A DNA stretch of 64,000 nucleotides from Molanna angustata (GCA_963576475.1 OY754978.1:3335364-3399363); one strand, 5' to 3'; positions 21,095 through 33,052 are shown, counted from the first letter of the stretch. The notes: generated by a model from the sequence alone, not told the origin. Made by a program: numbers and translations.

Positions 21095-22440
21095 TGCTTA
21101 TTTTGTCATTTTTTTCACCGCCCCCCTCGGCGAATTCCTCGCGCGTTTTCACCATAGGTATGCGTACGCGCATATTATAGCTCGACAACTACACATTGAG
21201 GGTCAATTAAGTGCAATACCCAATATCATTCGTTGTAATAATATGTAATATTCCATTCAAACGAGTGTAATACACAATGTTTATTATCTGAATTACATTC
21301 TTAGCATGTATGTTACTTTCTTATGGTCGTCAAACGACAAAAAATGTATATTTTAAATGTCAAACACGCATAATTTCATTATAATCTAATGTGAAAAACT
21401 ACTCTTATCATCAGCTGTTTTGAACTGGGATCATAATTATTATCTACTAAAGACATACATATAAAACTATTTTTGATATCTTCACTAAACAAACAATGTT
21501 CGTTATGTTATAACGCTTATAATCTTATTTTTATTTATTGTAATTGTATGCATACATAATATAATATAACACGTCCTATAAATTTGTATTATTATTATTC
21601 GTTCATTCATTCATGCACACCATCACGGAATATCCCACTATGTGCATGAGGTAACCAGTAACAGGTGTGTTGTTGTACATACATTTCCTTTTAAAAGGAC
21701 CTGTATTGATATCAATTTTTTTACTACAATATCCGCTGAGGAGCCCTGTCAGAGTTTTTAGAGCCTTTCTGCCGAGGCTCACACAATATGTTCTGGATCT
21801 TTTTTGGGTGTAGTTAGGTACCTAGAAGATCCTTAGACTGCCTGATATTTATAATGCATCGATTCATTTATACCATCACGGCATATTCCACATTCCACAG
21901 TGAGAGGTAACCGGCTCATGTGTTATGTTGTACATTACATTTTATTTAAAAGGAAGCACTACACGTGCGTGTTTCTTCACGCACCGGTCTCTTCTCACCT
22001 AAAACGACAACGTTAAGAATAGGTGGTATACCGTTGAATAAATTCTTTATTTCTCTTAAACAAAATGTAAAAAACATCGTGATTAGAAAACTAATATAAA
22101 AAAATAATATAACAAAACACAACAACAATAACAAAGATATATGTACATAACATGAAAAGAAATAATTCAACAAATTATTAATATAAATAAACAAGAGAAA
22201 TCTCACCAGGCAATGCCTGTTTGTGGGTATTACAAAAATCATTAGTTTGATAAAGTTATTCATCTTCAGTGCACAATATTAAAGTCATAACAGAACACTT
22301 CGACCTTTAATAGTTACCTAGCATTAAATTAAGGATATATATTATCACTGTAATCTTGAAATTATTTTGTTGTTATATGTACTAAACGCTGTATTATGTA
22401 ATTATGTATCTGCTAAATAAATTATTATTATTATTTTCCA
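21095..22440. other. Unassigned, with short LINE-end scraps
   Basis: Two short strings (accatcacggaatatcccac near 21618 and accatcacggcatattccac near 21872) match the terminal segment of the RTE-like family also seen near 43880. The minus-strand ORF at 21946-22263 is hydrophobic and low complexity with no known motif. No gene is supported. Confidence 0.4.
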
Positions 22441-22848
22441 TCTGTCATTTCCCAATCTTTTAGTTTTGCTTTGGTGTGTTTTTGTTTTATCTTTATATAT
22501 ATCAGATAGAATCGGTTGTAAAGCGAATTAGAAAACTTATATATATCTTCCTAGAAATAAGAAACTATATGACCCTTAAACATATGTACTCAGTATACTT
22601 TGGACTAGTTCAATCGCTACTACAGTATTCAGTTACCACAGTTGGGGAGCGGCTTTTAATAGCAGCCTTAAGTGTGTAGATATTGCGCAGAAACTAATCA
22701 TAAAGATAATTCTAAAAAAGCCTCGAGACTTCCCCACAGACCAGGTTTTCAACTCCTTTAAAGTACCTAGATTCTCAGATTTATTTAAGAAATATGCCAT
22801 ATTACAAATATTAAGAGAACCTGAATATCATAACTTTGTAGTTGAAAA

Positions 22849-25800
22849 ATTTTTTTTTTTTTAACATGTCTACGTAGGGAACGCCAGCTATTAGGATTTG
22901 GGTCCATTTTACTCTTCCGGAGAAGCGCACTACGTAGCGTTGGGAGGGGTTTGCAATCTAGAAAAGAGTTTATTAATTCGGATTTTAAAAAGACCCGGGT
23001 TGTACGAAGATGGAAACACAGAATTCGGAAGATCGTTCCACAGTCGGGCTGCTGTGTTAATAAAGGAGTTCGAGAAGCGACTTGTTCGTATATGTTGAAG
23101 GTCCACTGTGAATGGGTGCTGCGATTGAGTGAAGCGAGTGACTCTGTTGCGAGTGGGTGGAGGAGGGACCAAAGATGCAAGTTCTTCTGAGCAGTTCCCG
23201 TGGTAGTATCTATAGAATAAACTTAAAATACCGACTCTGCGTCTGTGTTCTAGTGATTGCAATCCATCAGTCAGTGATGGATCATCAATCAGACGTATAG
23301 CACGCCTTTGGACAGCGTCGAGGGTATTCAGTAGGTATTGGGGGGCGCCACTCCAGAGGTGACTGCCATATTCAATAATTGGGCGTATTTGCGCTTTGTA
23401 GAGTATACAGATCTGGGTCTTAGTAAAATATCTGCGCGCTCTATATAGTACGCTCAATTTTTTGGAGGCGAGTTTCACCTTAGCTTCGATGGAGCCCTTG
23501 TAGTGTAATTGGTTCGTTATAGATACTCCAAGCAGGTCGATAGAGCTGCTGTTAGGTAGGGTGCTTCCGTTGAAAGACACTTGCAATTCATTGGGGTTTC
23601 TCTTCGCAGAAATTAGACAGGCTTGGGTTTTTGAGACGTTAAATGAAACAAGATTACTTTCACCCCAGGTATTGATTGAGTGGAGGTAGCTATTTATTTT
23701 TTGATGAAGGTCTTTCCGGGCTTCTGATATTTCACTCTGTTTAGGAGGTTTGTCAAAAGAGAAATTGTCATGGACTGTGCTGTCATCAGCGTAACAGTGG
23801 ATGGGGGCGCGTAAGAGCAAGTCATTGATATGTAGGAGGAATAGGGTTGGAGATAGAATGGACCCTTGAGGGACTCCCGCATTAATGGAATGGGGAGAAG
23901 AAGAGCAACCGTCCACTACAGTTATGACTTCGCGATCTTTTAAAAAATTCGCAATCCAAGTACACAGAGACTGGGGTAGTCCATAAGAAGGGAGTTTCAT
24001 TAAGAGACCTCGGTGCCAAACCCGGTCGAAAGCTTTAGAGATGTCAAGGGCGACAGTTTGAGCTTCTCCAAAGCGTTCCATAACTCGACCCCAAACGGAT
24101 GTCACATACGCGAGTAGATCGCCACAAGATCGATTTCCACGAAATCCATATTGGCGGTCGCTTAAAATTTTGTTTGCTTCGAGGTATGTGATCAACTTGG
24201 TGTTTAGTACCCTTTCCATTATTTTGGAGAGTACAGAAGTAATAGCGATGGGTCGGTAGTTAGATGGGTTGGAGCGATCACCTTTTTTGGGAATTGGGTG
24301 GATGACCGCTTTTTTCCAGTCACATGCGACAATACCAGTTTTAAACGAGAGTTTGAAGAGTTTAGTGAGAACTGGGGCTAGTTCGGCGGAGCATTTTTTT
24401 AACACAAGAACGGGAATTCCATCTGGTCCATTAGCTTTGTTAACATCCAACCCTCGGATGGCGAGTAAAACCTCAGAGAAGTTAATCCTTACTTCGTTCA
24501 TTTTAAAACCACAATGTGGAACTGGTTGAGGAGTTTTTCCTCCGTCGTCAAGGGTTGAGTTATCTGCAAATAATTTACCGAGAAGATTAGCTTTGTCGGT
24601 GGCAGAGTTAGCAATGGATCCGTCATGGTTCGTTAAAGGTGGAAATGAAGATGTGCAAAAGTTCTGACCTATGGAGGTTGACAATGACCAGAATCTTCGG
24701 CTACCGTTAGGGCATGAGGAGAGTTTTTGACTTATATGTTGGTCATGGAGTTTTTTAGCCTGATTAATGGTTTTTTTACAATCCTTTGTCATCTTGTTGT
24801 ATGCTTTCTTGTTTGACGGGGATTGAAGTTTTTGAAATGTTTTGAAAGCCAGATTTTTACGCGTGACTGCTTCTCGGCATTTGGAATCAAACCAAGGTTT
24901 TGTGCCTGGTCCGCAGGTTTTGAGGGAGGAGGGAATATAGCCATCCATAGCAGAAGTGATGACATCCCCTACCTCACGCGCACAGATAGAAGGGTCTTTG
25001 GTTCTAAAACAGACTTCATTCCAAGGAAAGTCGCGAAAGTGTATTCGCAGTGCATTCCAATCTGCTGACTTGTATTGCCAAATTTTCCTTTTAGGTTTTT
25101 CGGGTGGAAGGTCCGGGATGAAGTGGATGGCCGTTTGCACAAGGCAATGGTCTGAAGAGCCCAGTGGGGCTGTGACTTTCAGTGTGTATCCCGTTGGCGA
25201 GGTAGTCATAAAAGGATCAAGCAGATTGGAACGATGCCCAGAGACATCAGGGATGCGAGTTGGCTCTTGAACAAGTTGCTCCAGGTTATGACACAAAGCA
25301 AAGGATTCCGTCATGCGGCCAGCCGAATCGGTAGTTCCCGATTTCAGCCAATCGGAGTGATGGACATTGAAATCGCCGAGAACCGCAAATTCTGCCGACG
25401 GGTAGCGAGACAGAAGACTGTCAATGGTTTCTCCTAAGTATTTGAAAAGCTCGGAAGAATCATAATCACTCATATTTGGAGATCGGTAGATACAAGCATA
25501 AATTTTTGTGAATTTGTTAGATTTTTAACGGACCCACATAACATTGAAGGCGGGGTTCTCGAACTCCTTCAATCTGACACAGTTGATGTCTTCGCGGCTG
25601 TAGAGGCACAAGCCTCCTTTGGGCACACACATGCTTTCGAGTATGTACCCTGGGCAGTTGAGGTAACTTGTGTCGGGTGGATCTTGAATTTGTGTTTCCG
25701 TGAGAAAGAGCAGGTGTGGTTTTTGAGATTGCAAGTGATGGTGAACAGAATTTAAATTACTGTGGATACCTCTGATGTTAGCGAAGTCTACCAACAGTTC

Positions 25801-26400
25801 ACAAATGGTGCGAGGGTATGCAGTCTTGGTTGTCGCTGTATAAATATTATTATTGGGTTTATCTGTCATGAAGGTTTTGTGGGGGGGGGGGTGGCATTGT
25901 GAAACGAGGACATTTGTTCCGGCAGCTGCGCTGCTAGGTTGAAGGAGGGAGGATATGGCCGTGGAGGACGCCTGGTGCCCCCCACATACAACTGCTGGGA
26001 CCTCGTCCGGTCACGATCCGGCACAACAATTGCAGCGAGATTATGCGCCGACTGATAGGGCAGCCAACCCGTAGTCGTTAGCTTAGGTCGGGCCCCTGTA
26101 CTATTCGGCGGCCGGCCAGCGACGAACCGTTTCACACAGATCTCCCTCGGCCCACACCTCCAACCAGACCCGCCGCGCAGCGGCCGGGATGACATCATCA
26201 AGATAGGCCGCCGATCAACTCCAACACAAGTGCCCGCCTGGGCACCAAAGCAAAGAACCCCGAACATGGCGAGCCATTTTAGGGGACCATAAATGCAGTG
26301 GCTTGGTAAACCAGTATAGTATACTGACCCCAGGTCGAAGGCAGGGTTTACTTTCCAATCCCAGAGGATGGGTTGGGGGGGAGCAAACTCACCTTCTCCC
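22849..26400 (-). mobile_element. Nearly full-length CR1/Jockey-type LINE
   Basis: The element reads right to left. A GC-rich 5' region (26400-25870) is followed by ORF2 (25869-22930), a short 3' UTR (acgctacgtagtgcgcttct, acctacgtagacatgtt-like end) and a poly(A) of about 14 at 22849-22863. The 5' end abuts a t-run (minus strand), so the target duplication is unreadable among homopolymers. A 5'-truncated sibling sits at 27088-27302. With one nonsense codon in ORF2 it is among the youngest LINEs here. Confidence 0.85.
22930..25869 (-). pseudogene. LINE ORF2: endonuclease + reverse transcriptase, one nonsense codon
   Basis: The frame runs 980 codons with one stop, TAA at 25525-25527 (codon 115), probably a single substitution in a Leu codon of VMWVR-x-KSNKF. 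The apurinic-type endonuclease shows N31 and E58 (FLTETQ), IYRSPN, GDFNVHHSDW (codons ~165-174) and SDH (~240). The RT shows NYRPIAITSV, LDISKAFDRVWH (Asp at ~609), AGVPQGSILSP and YADD at ~693-696. The tail has AVQRRAIRLI, FYRYYHGNCSEEL and ARLWNDLP. These would nick the target and copy the RNA by target-primed reverse transcription. No zinc knuckle or RNase H was seen. The stop separates the first third of the endonuclease, so the copy should be inactive without readthrough. Confidence 0.9.
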
Positions 26401-26402
26401 AA
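25866..26402 (-). other. LINE 5' region with 178-codon open frame
   Basis: The sequence upstream of ORF2 is GC-rich and open for 178 codons. It ends in an ATGA overlap with the ORF2 start (TGA 25866-25868, ATG 25867-25869). The predicted protein has no CCHC knuckles, RRM or coiled coil and is Pro/Arg/Gly-rich, so I favour a 5' UTR/promoter over ORF1. The ATGA overlap is the arrangement expected for termination-reinitiation, so a short ORF1 remains possible. Confidence 0.4.
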
Positions 26403-26889
26403 AAAAAAAATAGGACAAGAAATAAATTTGTTTATTTAATAGATAGACGAAATTCGACATTTGCACAGCATCATTATTCTTTTTTGGGTGAAAAATTTTT
26501 CAATGAACTTCCACTTGAAATACGCCAAATTGAAACCCATAGAAGGATGATGGTGGCTGTAAAAAAATACTTCAAGGGGTTGCAAGGATTTAGTTGACAA
26601 TATATGTATGTGTTTGTTCGTGACTTGTGTTGTTTTGTTTTCATTTAGTTTTAGTATTATTACTCTTCTTTTTTTTTTTTAGTTTGGTTTTAGTAACTTC
26701 ATTCTTTATTGTTATTGTTTTTCATTTTCAGATACTTAGATACACACATCCTCCCTCTACACAAGCTATAGCTTTAAGAGGGAGGTGATATTGTAAATTA
26801 ATTAATGTATATAAACCATGTATTATTGTATTTTATGTATATTATGTTTTTGAATAAATAAATAAATAAATAAATAAAAAATAAATATA

Positions 26890-27550
26890 TAATTCTACTG
26901 TACGTGTGTATGTCACTGAACTACTCCTAAACGACTGAACCGATTTTGATGAAATTTTTTGTGTGTGTTTGTGTGAGTCCCTGAATGGTTTAGATTCATA
27001 AAATGGAATTTTACACTTTAATATAAGAAAAGGAAAATTAAAAAATACGATTTTTTATTACTATAAATTATAATAGGTGGCGCTAATGTCAATACAGCAG
27101 CCCGACTGTGGAACGATCTTCCGAATTCTGTGTTTCCAACTTCGTACAACCCGGGTCTTTTTAAAATCCGAATTAATAAACTCTTTTCTAGACTGCAAAC
27201 CCCTCCCGACGCTACGTAGTGCGCTTCTTCGGAAGAGTAAAATTGACCCAAATCCTAATAGCTGGCGTCCCCTACGTAGACATGTTAAAAAAAAAAAAAA
27301 AAAATTAGCAACGTTTAGTTTTTTCCATCTGACGACACTAAGAGATCTAACCATATATGCTGTATTGCAATTATATACGAAATGACAATCAATCTAACCT
27401 CAAAGTGTTTAGCGGCTCATCGAACAAGAAAATGTAAGTTTGCTCAGCGAATAATAACATCTGCACGATTCAAATATATCTTAAATATGGTTAAATATAT
27501 ATTTTTGTGTCAAATAGTTCGGGCAGGACAACGTCTGTCGGGTCCGCTAG
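26890..27550 (+). mobile_element. Non-autonomous Helitron, interrupted by a LINE
   Basis: The 5' part (cactgaactactcctaaacg, actgaaccgattttgatga) and 3' end (ggacaacgtctgtcgggtcc then gctag at 27546-27550, followed by T) match the copy at 43345-43724. A 215-bp LINE insertion (27088-27302) explains the extra length. The exact 5' start blends into the preceding LINE tail. Confidence 0.7.
27088..27302 (+). mobile_element. 5'-truncated sibling of the 22849-26400 LINE
   Basis: It encodes TAARLWNDLPNSVFPTSYNP then GLFKIRINKLFSRLQTPP and the stop, followed by the same 3' UTR and a poly(A) of about 18. It is nearly identical to the 3' 210 bp of the big element. Only the C-terminus remains, so it was dead on arrival. 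Confidence 0.92.
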
Positions 27551-28327
27551 TTAAGTATATAAAACAAAAAATATAAGTAAATATAGAAATAAAATAAAAA
27601 AATATATAAAAATACATGTAGAATACAGAAAGAATATAATATACATATAATATAAGAACACACAACAATACAACTTGTCGCGTCGCTCAGTAAACCTTGT
27701 ATTTGCTTACCCCAGTTTTTCAACTGTGGTTCGTGTCTTACATTTTCACATGTACCTTTAATTTTTTTTTAACCAATGGTACATTTTGAAAGATTGCAAC
27801 TGTGTATAAAATACAGAGTACAATTATAAAATACGAGCCTAAAAATATATAAATAAACATATACGAAATGGGTTTGCCTCTTGTATTTTCGATTACCCGG
27901 CTTTAACGGCGGTAGATAAGAGTGAAAGCACTTTTCTATGTCGGTGCCACACAGCATATTATTATTATTATTATTAGGTATGTAGCAACAAAACTAAATT
28001 GAACAATTCAGCCGACATTGAATCAAGAGACTTGTAATTATTGATAGCTAATCAGTCTTTTTCGTTTTGATTCATAATTTACTTTGTTATTTCAAATTTT
28101 TATCTTGGCGCATACAAAGATAAAATTTTGTTGTCAAAAGATTATTCAATTTTATCCCTAATAAGGAATATAAATCATGTATTATTATGATAGATATTTA
28201 TGTAGAATTGATAAAATCATTATTACTTAATTATTTATTATCGACGCATTACACTATCGATGTGTCAATTGAATTATACATTATTGATTATTCATATTAT
28301 AATTATTTTTTTAGCACACCATATTTA
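27551..28327. other. Unassigned AT-rich stretch
   Basis: No gene seen; (att)n at 27958-27975. Short ORFs lack motifs. Confidence 0.4.
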
Positions 28328-28435
28328 TAATGACAACAACAAGTAGATTACTTCTGCCCCAACTATGAAATCCCGTTCTAGGCCTAGCAGTTTACAATTT
28401 TGAATAGTGACAATATAATCAATTATGAACCCCAC
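28328..28435. repeat. Short unclassified repeat, first copy
   Basis: It shares acaagtagattacttctg, cccaacta.gaaa.cc.gttc, ctagcagtttacaa and gtgacaata with 49428-49525. Neither boundary nor class could be determined. Confidence 0.5.
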
Positions 28436-28514
28436 GTCAAATAGGAACACAATCGTAGTATTCTGCACTCACAACCACCACCTCAACAAACATTGTAGGA
28501 GGTATAGCTCAAAG

Positions 28515-29115
28515 AATATATTTATTTATTTATTTAGAGGACAACATAAAGCATATAATAGATTATATAAAATAAAGATGATTTGATTAATAATAAAGCC
28601 AATTACAGGTTGTCGCTGAAGTTATTGTAGTATATTAAGATACATTAGGAATGGTTACATATTATGGTGAGATATTGTGTGAATGATGTGTGAAATTGCA
28701 TATATAAATGTGTGTAGTATATTAAGTGTTGAGTTTGATTATGAGGATGAAATTTTAAGTTTGATATATTTTTTAAATGTGGGGGCGCTAAGTAAGAATA
28801 TGTCGATCTCTTGGAAATGCCTATTGTATGTATTACAGATTCTGTAGATTGTTGCATGTTGAGCATAGTTGGTGTGTTGAGTGGTAAGACGGAAAAGAGG
28901 AGTGTGTCTAGTTCTACGGGTAGGGATGTTGAAAGATATATAATTTAAGGTAATCAATTTTATTATTAATAATATTGTGGAGAAGCATCATATCAGATAG
29001 AGTACGACTGTTTTCGAGTGAATCAATACAATGGTAAATCCTTGCCTCACGATACGACGGGAAATCAAGAAATGCTTTACAAACGGTTAAGGTGTTTAAT
29101 AAATATATTTTACAT
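28515..29115 (-). mobile_element. CR1/Jockey-type LINE 3' end
   Basis: Reading on the minus strand: KAFLDFPSYREARIYHCIDS, SRTLSDMMLLHNIINNKID, then in the next frame YISFNIPTRRTRHTPLF and YRICNTYN. A 3' UTR follows with a (taaa)n tail at 28523-28540. It resembles the families at 10346 and 40548 (LLYKILNNLVDSSYLL). One frameshift at about 28930. Confidence 0.75.
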
Positions 29116-29589
29116 ATATTATAATACCTACCTACGATAGTATGGCTCACACAAAATAGATCAAATAGGATACTCTAGACAACTTGTCATTCAGTTCAAG
29201 AAATGATAACTCATGTGTGGAAATGACAGTTGCCGTAGTTCTTAATAGAATAACAAATCTTGTTCATTCTGGTGCTCATGATTTTTATTTTTTCCCGTGT
29301 CTTAGATAAGCTCTCTTCAGTATCAGGTCCTTATTTGACGGATAATCAATATAATATAAGATCAAAAGAAGTCCTAATGTATGTTTCATGGTTAAATCGT
29401 TACTTTTCCTGTCTAAAATGTTCGTATTATGTTAGTTACCATTGCTTACAGAATATTATATGAAATATATCTGTATCCCAGATGCAAATAAAACTACAAA
29501 AAATTTTTTTACCATGTTTAAAAAGTTTTATAAAGATTCAGATGTAGTTTGGTTTAAATATTTTAATTTGATTTTTTTCTTTTTGTGAC
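29116..29589. other. Unassigned
   Basis: No supported feature; the 67-codon ORF at 29260 has no motif. Confidence 0.35.
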
Positions 29590-30260
29590 AATGGAGATTA
29601 GAATTGAAGAACTCACAGATGCTGACCTGATTTTAACCGATGGGCAGCAAGTCACGAGATGTGATAAATACAAGTATCTCTAGAACATGATACATTAGTC
29701 AGGATGCCTGGAAATCAATCATTGCCGCAGCCTGGCGTAAATGAAGATAAGTGATTGGTATTATCTGTGACAGGCGAATGCCAGTGGAGATGAAAGACCA
29801 TGTCTACAAGACAATGATCAGACCAGTGCGTTCTGATATATAGTAGCGAGACCTGGGCCATCACACGAAGGCAAGTTCAGTCAGTGCAAACAACCTAGAT
29901 TAAGATGCTTAGATGGATGTGCGGCGTCACAAAGAGAGATTAAATCCGTAATGAATATGTGAGAGGTAGTCTAGGTGTACGTCTCCGTTATAAGCTGGTG
30001 AAAAGTTAGCTGAGGTGGTTTGGACATATACGAATAAAACCGCCAGAAAACATATGTAACACTGCACTGGACTATCGATTGTCCGACAAAAGACAAAAAA
30101 GGCGTCCCAAAAGACGACGGAAGAGCTTAGTGGCGGAGGATATGCGGGCATGTAATGTCTTTGAGGACGATGCTCAGGATAAGGACGAAGTGGAGGAGCG
30201 CAGTGAGGAGAGCTGACCTCACCACCATATGGGATAAAAGCTAAGGAGGAGAGAGAGAAT
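29590..30260 (+). mobile_element. RTE-like LINE C-terminal half, decayed
   Basis: Blocks across several frames: DGQQVTRCDKYKYL, YVRGSLGVRLRYKLVKS, LRWFGHIRIKPPENICNT, ALDYRLSDKRQKRRPKRR and LVAEDMRACNVFEDDAQD. Stops and frameshifts are frequent. This family (YVRGSLGV, EDMRACN) is distinct from the RTE-like fragments at 9795 and 41456. Confidence 0.75.
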
Positions 30261-30899
30261 TGAAGAACTCAACTTTAAATCAGCTCTTATATATGTAAAA
30301 TAACACTTAGCCACACATCGTTCTGCATCTCAGGTCTGTACCAGATATTTGCTCGTGCGTTTCGTCAAAATTATAAAAGGTAATATTAATGCTAATACCG
30401 GACGCAAATCGTCTTTGCCATACGAATCTCTTGTTATTTTTGTCATTGGACATCGTTTGGTAAGGTGTTATACACACATGACTTTGACTATAGGTATATA
30501 CTATGCCGTGGGCATCTCTTGTATGACGACATTCCTCATTGCACTGTTTATTTAGCGTTTGACCAACAGCTCTGTTTCGTGTACACATAATAATACCATA
30601 GGTGATGTTGTGATGTATGTACGTAGCATAGCACCGCTGCTATAGAGATCTCTTTCAAGTAAACACACTTCAATCCTCAGTTAGTTTACACTTTACATGT
30701 GACCAGATCTGCGAAATGATGGAAGGACAGTGGGACCCCCTACTCACAGGATAGTCCACCCTCATAAACAGGTTAAATAACCTAATACACGATGAATAAG
30801 AAGAAGATGTGATCAGTTAAAAAACCGTCAACAGATTTGGTATGAAGCAAAATGCCACCAATGAAGTTTAGCTGAATGTGGCTGAAAGCGTATTTATCT
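30261..30899. other. Unassigned
   Basis: Antisense ORFs at 30307-30588 have no recognisable domain. 30735-30800 (ccacc..aggttaaataacctaa) may be a repeat scrap. Confidence 0.35.
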
Positions 30900-31400
30900 C
30901 AGGACGCCAATTAAGATTTGCCAAATATACTTAAAACTGTCAGATATTTTACCATTCAACATATCTATACAATGAATTTAAAGTTTTTGATCAGAAACAA
31001 ATATTTTTACATTATATACTAACAAATTTTCATAAAAATAAATTAGTTTACCCAAAAACACAACAATTTATAGGTAAACGAGCCAGCACCGCTACAAACT
31101 ATGCAATTCCACACATGAGAACTGCTTTTGGTCAAAGACATTTTATTTTCATTGCCCCCAGAATTTATAACTACATTACTCAAAGATTATCGATGAAATC
31201 ATTTAAAAGAAAATGTTCCGAATACATCATGAACTACGGGAGAACTAAAATGTATCAAATGTTCGACATCGTAGTGTAAGGATGTTATGGACACAATTTA
31301 TATAATTGTTTTTTTTTTACTTTCCTCTTTCGTTAAAAATCTTGATTGTTTTATAAATTTTGTGCTGTCTTGATTTAATCTGAGACTCGACTGAATAAAG
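30900..31400 (+). mobile_element. LINE ORF2 C-terminal end plus 3' UTR
   Basis: The frame beginning near 31075 reads KRASTATNYAIPHMRTAFGQ, RHFIFIAPRIYNYI, SMKSFKRKCSEYIMNY and ends at a stop (~31279). The aPRIYNyi..FKrk..eYi pattern is a LINE ORF2 C-terminus. The tail ends gactgaataaagatatg. Confidence 0.65.
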
Positions 31401-31711
31401 ATATGACTGACGGATCACATCTATGCTCTGTCAGTTCAGTATTCCCAAGAGATACTATTTCAGATTATTTGTGCAATTAACAAATAAAAATGACAAGATA
31501 CCTGCATAAAATATATTTATATGCATAGCACAATGACTCCAATTCCATTTTTTAATCTGTGTACAATAGTTAAGTTTATATTGTTTAGATACTTATTAGA
31601 AGAAGCCCTAGAACAGGTATACCTAGTTGGGCAGCAGTTATCTATTTTTATTGAAGCTTATTTAAACGGTGTGATAAAAAAGTAAATAAATAAAATAAAT
31701 AAGGAAAGTCA
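31401..31711. other. Unassigned
   Basis: AT-rich sequence with (aaat)n near 31680-31700. Confidence 0.35.
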
Positions 31712-31870
31712 ATAAAAGGGTGAACGGTGCCTAAGCGCTTTAAGAGATCACGTAAACCACCCGATGACGGATCGTAAGCCTTATAGGTTCCTGATTTACC
31801 GGTTCTTCTATAAATATTTAATTCAACTTCGTCTCTAGTAAGATATAAATGTTAAAGTTGTAATTAATAC
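31712..31870 (+). repeat. Single copy of the short repeat paired at 4905-5172
   Basis: It shows the same order of landmarks (ggtgaacggtgc, gatcacgtaaacca, cgatgacggatcgtaagcc, ggttcttctata, aacttcgtctcta) as the other copies, with about 20 per cent differences by eye. Confidence 0.65.
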
Positions 31871-32345
31871 TTCACATGATCATTTCAAAACTATAAGCAA
31901 GTTTGATATAAATCAAAATGTCCCTAACGACGGCAATCTCTAAATATCTAAATAAATTAACTCGTTTGAACGAATTTACATTTGGCTTTGGGTGGCAACG
32001 AATATTTGCTCTTAAAACTAAAATTTGACATTTACTTTTTAAATGACCAGTTAGAAACCATCGACAAATTTCATTTGAATCAGAATGTCCCCAACAATGG
32101 TTATTTATTTATTTATTCATAAACGGCATGAATTGCCTTTTACAAACATACATTGAAATATATATACTGAGAAAAATCATACTAAATACAATAATACACT
32201 AAGTAAAAGGAAACAAAAAAGTCAATAAAATAGTAGTTATATAAATAATAAACAAAATAGGACCAAAATGGGAGCCTTGTGGTACACCACTTATGGCACA
32301 GAAATAGTCAGACTCTAACTGACTAATTTTAACAATCATTATCCT

Positions 32346-32670
32346 AATAATGGGTATTTTAAATCAAACAAATGATTTTGTCTACATATATATTTTTTCC
32401 TGAATCCAGGACGACCGTTTCAGCTTATTAGGCCCTTATCAACTGGTAAACATAGAAACTCTGCTTTTTCTTATATACTAAAATTGGGGGGTATATAAGA
32501 AAAAGCAGAGTTTCTATGTTTACCAGTTGATAAGGGACTAATAAGCTGAAACGGTCGTCCTGGATTCAGGAAAAAATATATATGTAGACAAAATCATTTG
32601 TTTGATTTAAAATACCCATTATTATGGAATTCTACTTATTCAACACCGTCAGCATTGACAAAATTAAAAA
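32346..32670 (-). mobile_element. Penelope-like hairpin insertion PLE-1
   Basis: The insert is bounded by a perfect 12-bp duplication, aatcattatcct (32334-32345 and 32671-32682), and interrupts a LINE frame. Inside are two ~133-nt inverted arms (32346-32478 and 32491-32623) around a 12-nt spacer (taaaattggggg), then a 47-nt unpaired tail (32624-32670). Each arm carries a degenerate hammerhead-like motif. Assignment to Penelope-like elements rests on tail plus arms plus ribozyme-like motif and the variable 12-14 bp duplications; no reverse transcriptase or GIY-YIG domain is present. Confidence 0.75.
32406..32446 (-). ncRNA. Degenerate hammerhead-like motif in PLE-1
   Basis: The minus strand reads CCAG, TTGATAA, a poorly paired stem II, GAAA, a two-pair stem III (AC-ggtc-GT), C, CTGG. 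Closing stem I (CCAG/CTGG), GAAA and cleavage triplet position are right. Two core bases deviate from CTGANGA, so activity is doubtful. A mirrored copy lies at 32523-32563 on the plus strand. Confidence 0.5.
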
Positions 32671-33052
32671 AATCATTATCCTGTCATGCAGATAGCTAGA
32701 AAACCATGACCACAAATTTCCTGTAATTCCCAAAGCTTCATGTTTACAAAGTAAGAGACTATGAGAGACACGGTTAAATGCCTTGGAAAAATCAGTGTAT
32801 ATGCAATATCTTAGTCTTGTCAAATATGTTAGTATTTTTAGTAAGTTTGTCGTTAACAGTTAACGTGGCTAGTTCAAACCATCGATAAATTTGTAGTTTA
32901 AAGTTTAAACCAATGATATATAAAAATAATAGATATTTAATTTAAATTCGGTAAACAAAAAGTTAAGTCACAAAAGTTACCTCACTTAATTCTTACCGCA
33001 CTTTAGTTACACGCAAGATGTTGTAGTATTCAGACGTATTGTCGTAGTCAAA

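Larger units (their letters stand above)
22450..26890 (+). mobile_element. Older plus-strand LINE C-terminus, split by a younger LINE
   Basis: The left part (about 22500-22848) encodes RIRKLIYIFLEIRNYMTLKH, YSVYFGLVQSLLQYS, then in other frames IAQKLIIKIILKKPRDFP and KYAILQILREPEYHNFVVEK. The right part (26411-26597) encodes TRNKFVYLIDRRN, GEKFFNELPLEIRQIETHRR and a stop, followed by a 3' UTR and a (aaat)n tail at 26855-26885. Together they form one LINE C-terminus interrupted by the 3.55-kb element at 22849-26400. Confidence 0.75.
32100..32830 (-). mobile_element. LINE RT fragment split by a Penelope-like insertion
   Basis: Right part encodes YTDFSKAFNRVSHSLLLCK and NLWSWFSSYLHDRIMI (RT motif with the first catalytic Asp). 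Left part (32220-32345) continues RIMIVKISQLESDYFCAISG then VPQGSHFGPILFI. The break coincides with the insertion 32346-32670 and its 12-bp target duplication. A LINE 3' end with (ttta)n lies at 32100-32170; the YADD region is missing between them. Confidence 0.75.

Noticed and set aside
22898..25437. Several plus-strand ORFs of 60-104 codons
   Set aside because: Antisense shadows of the LINE ORF2 on the minus strand.
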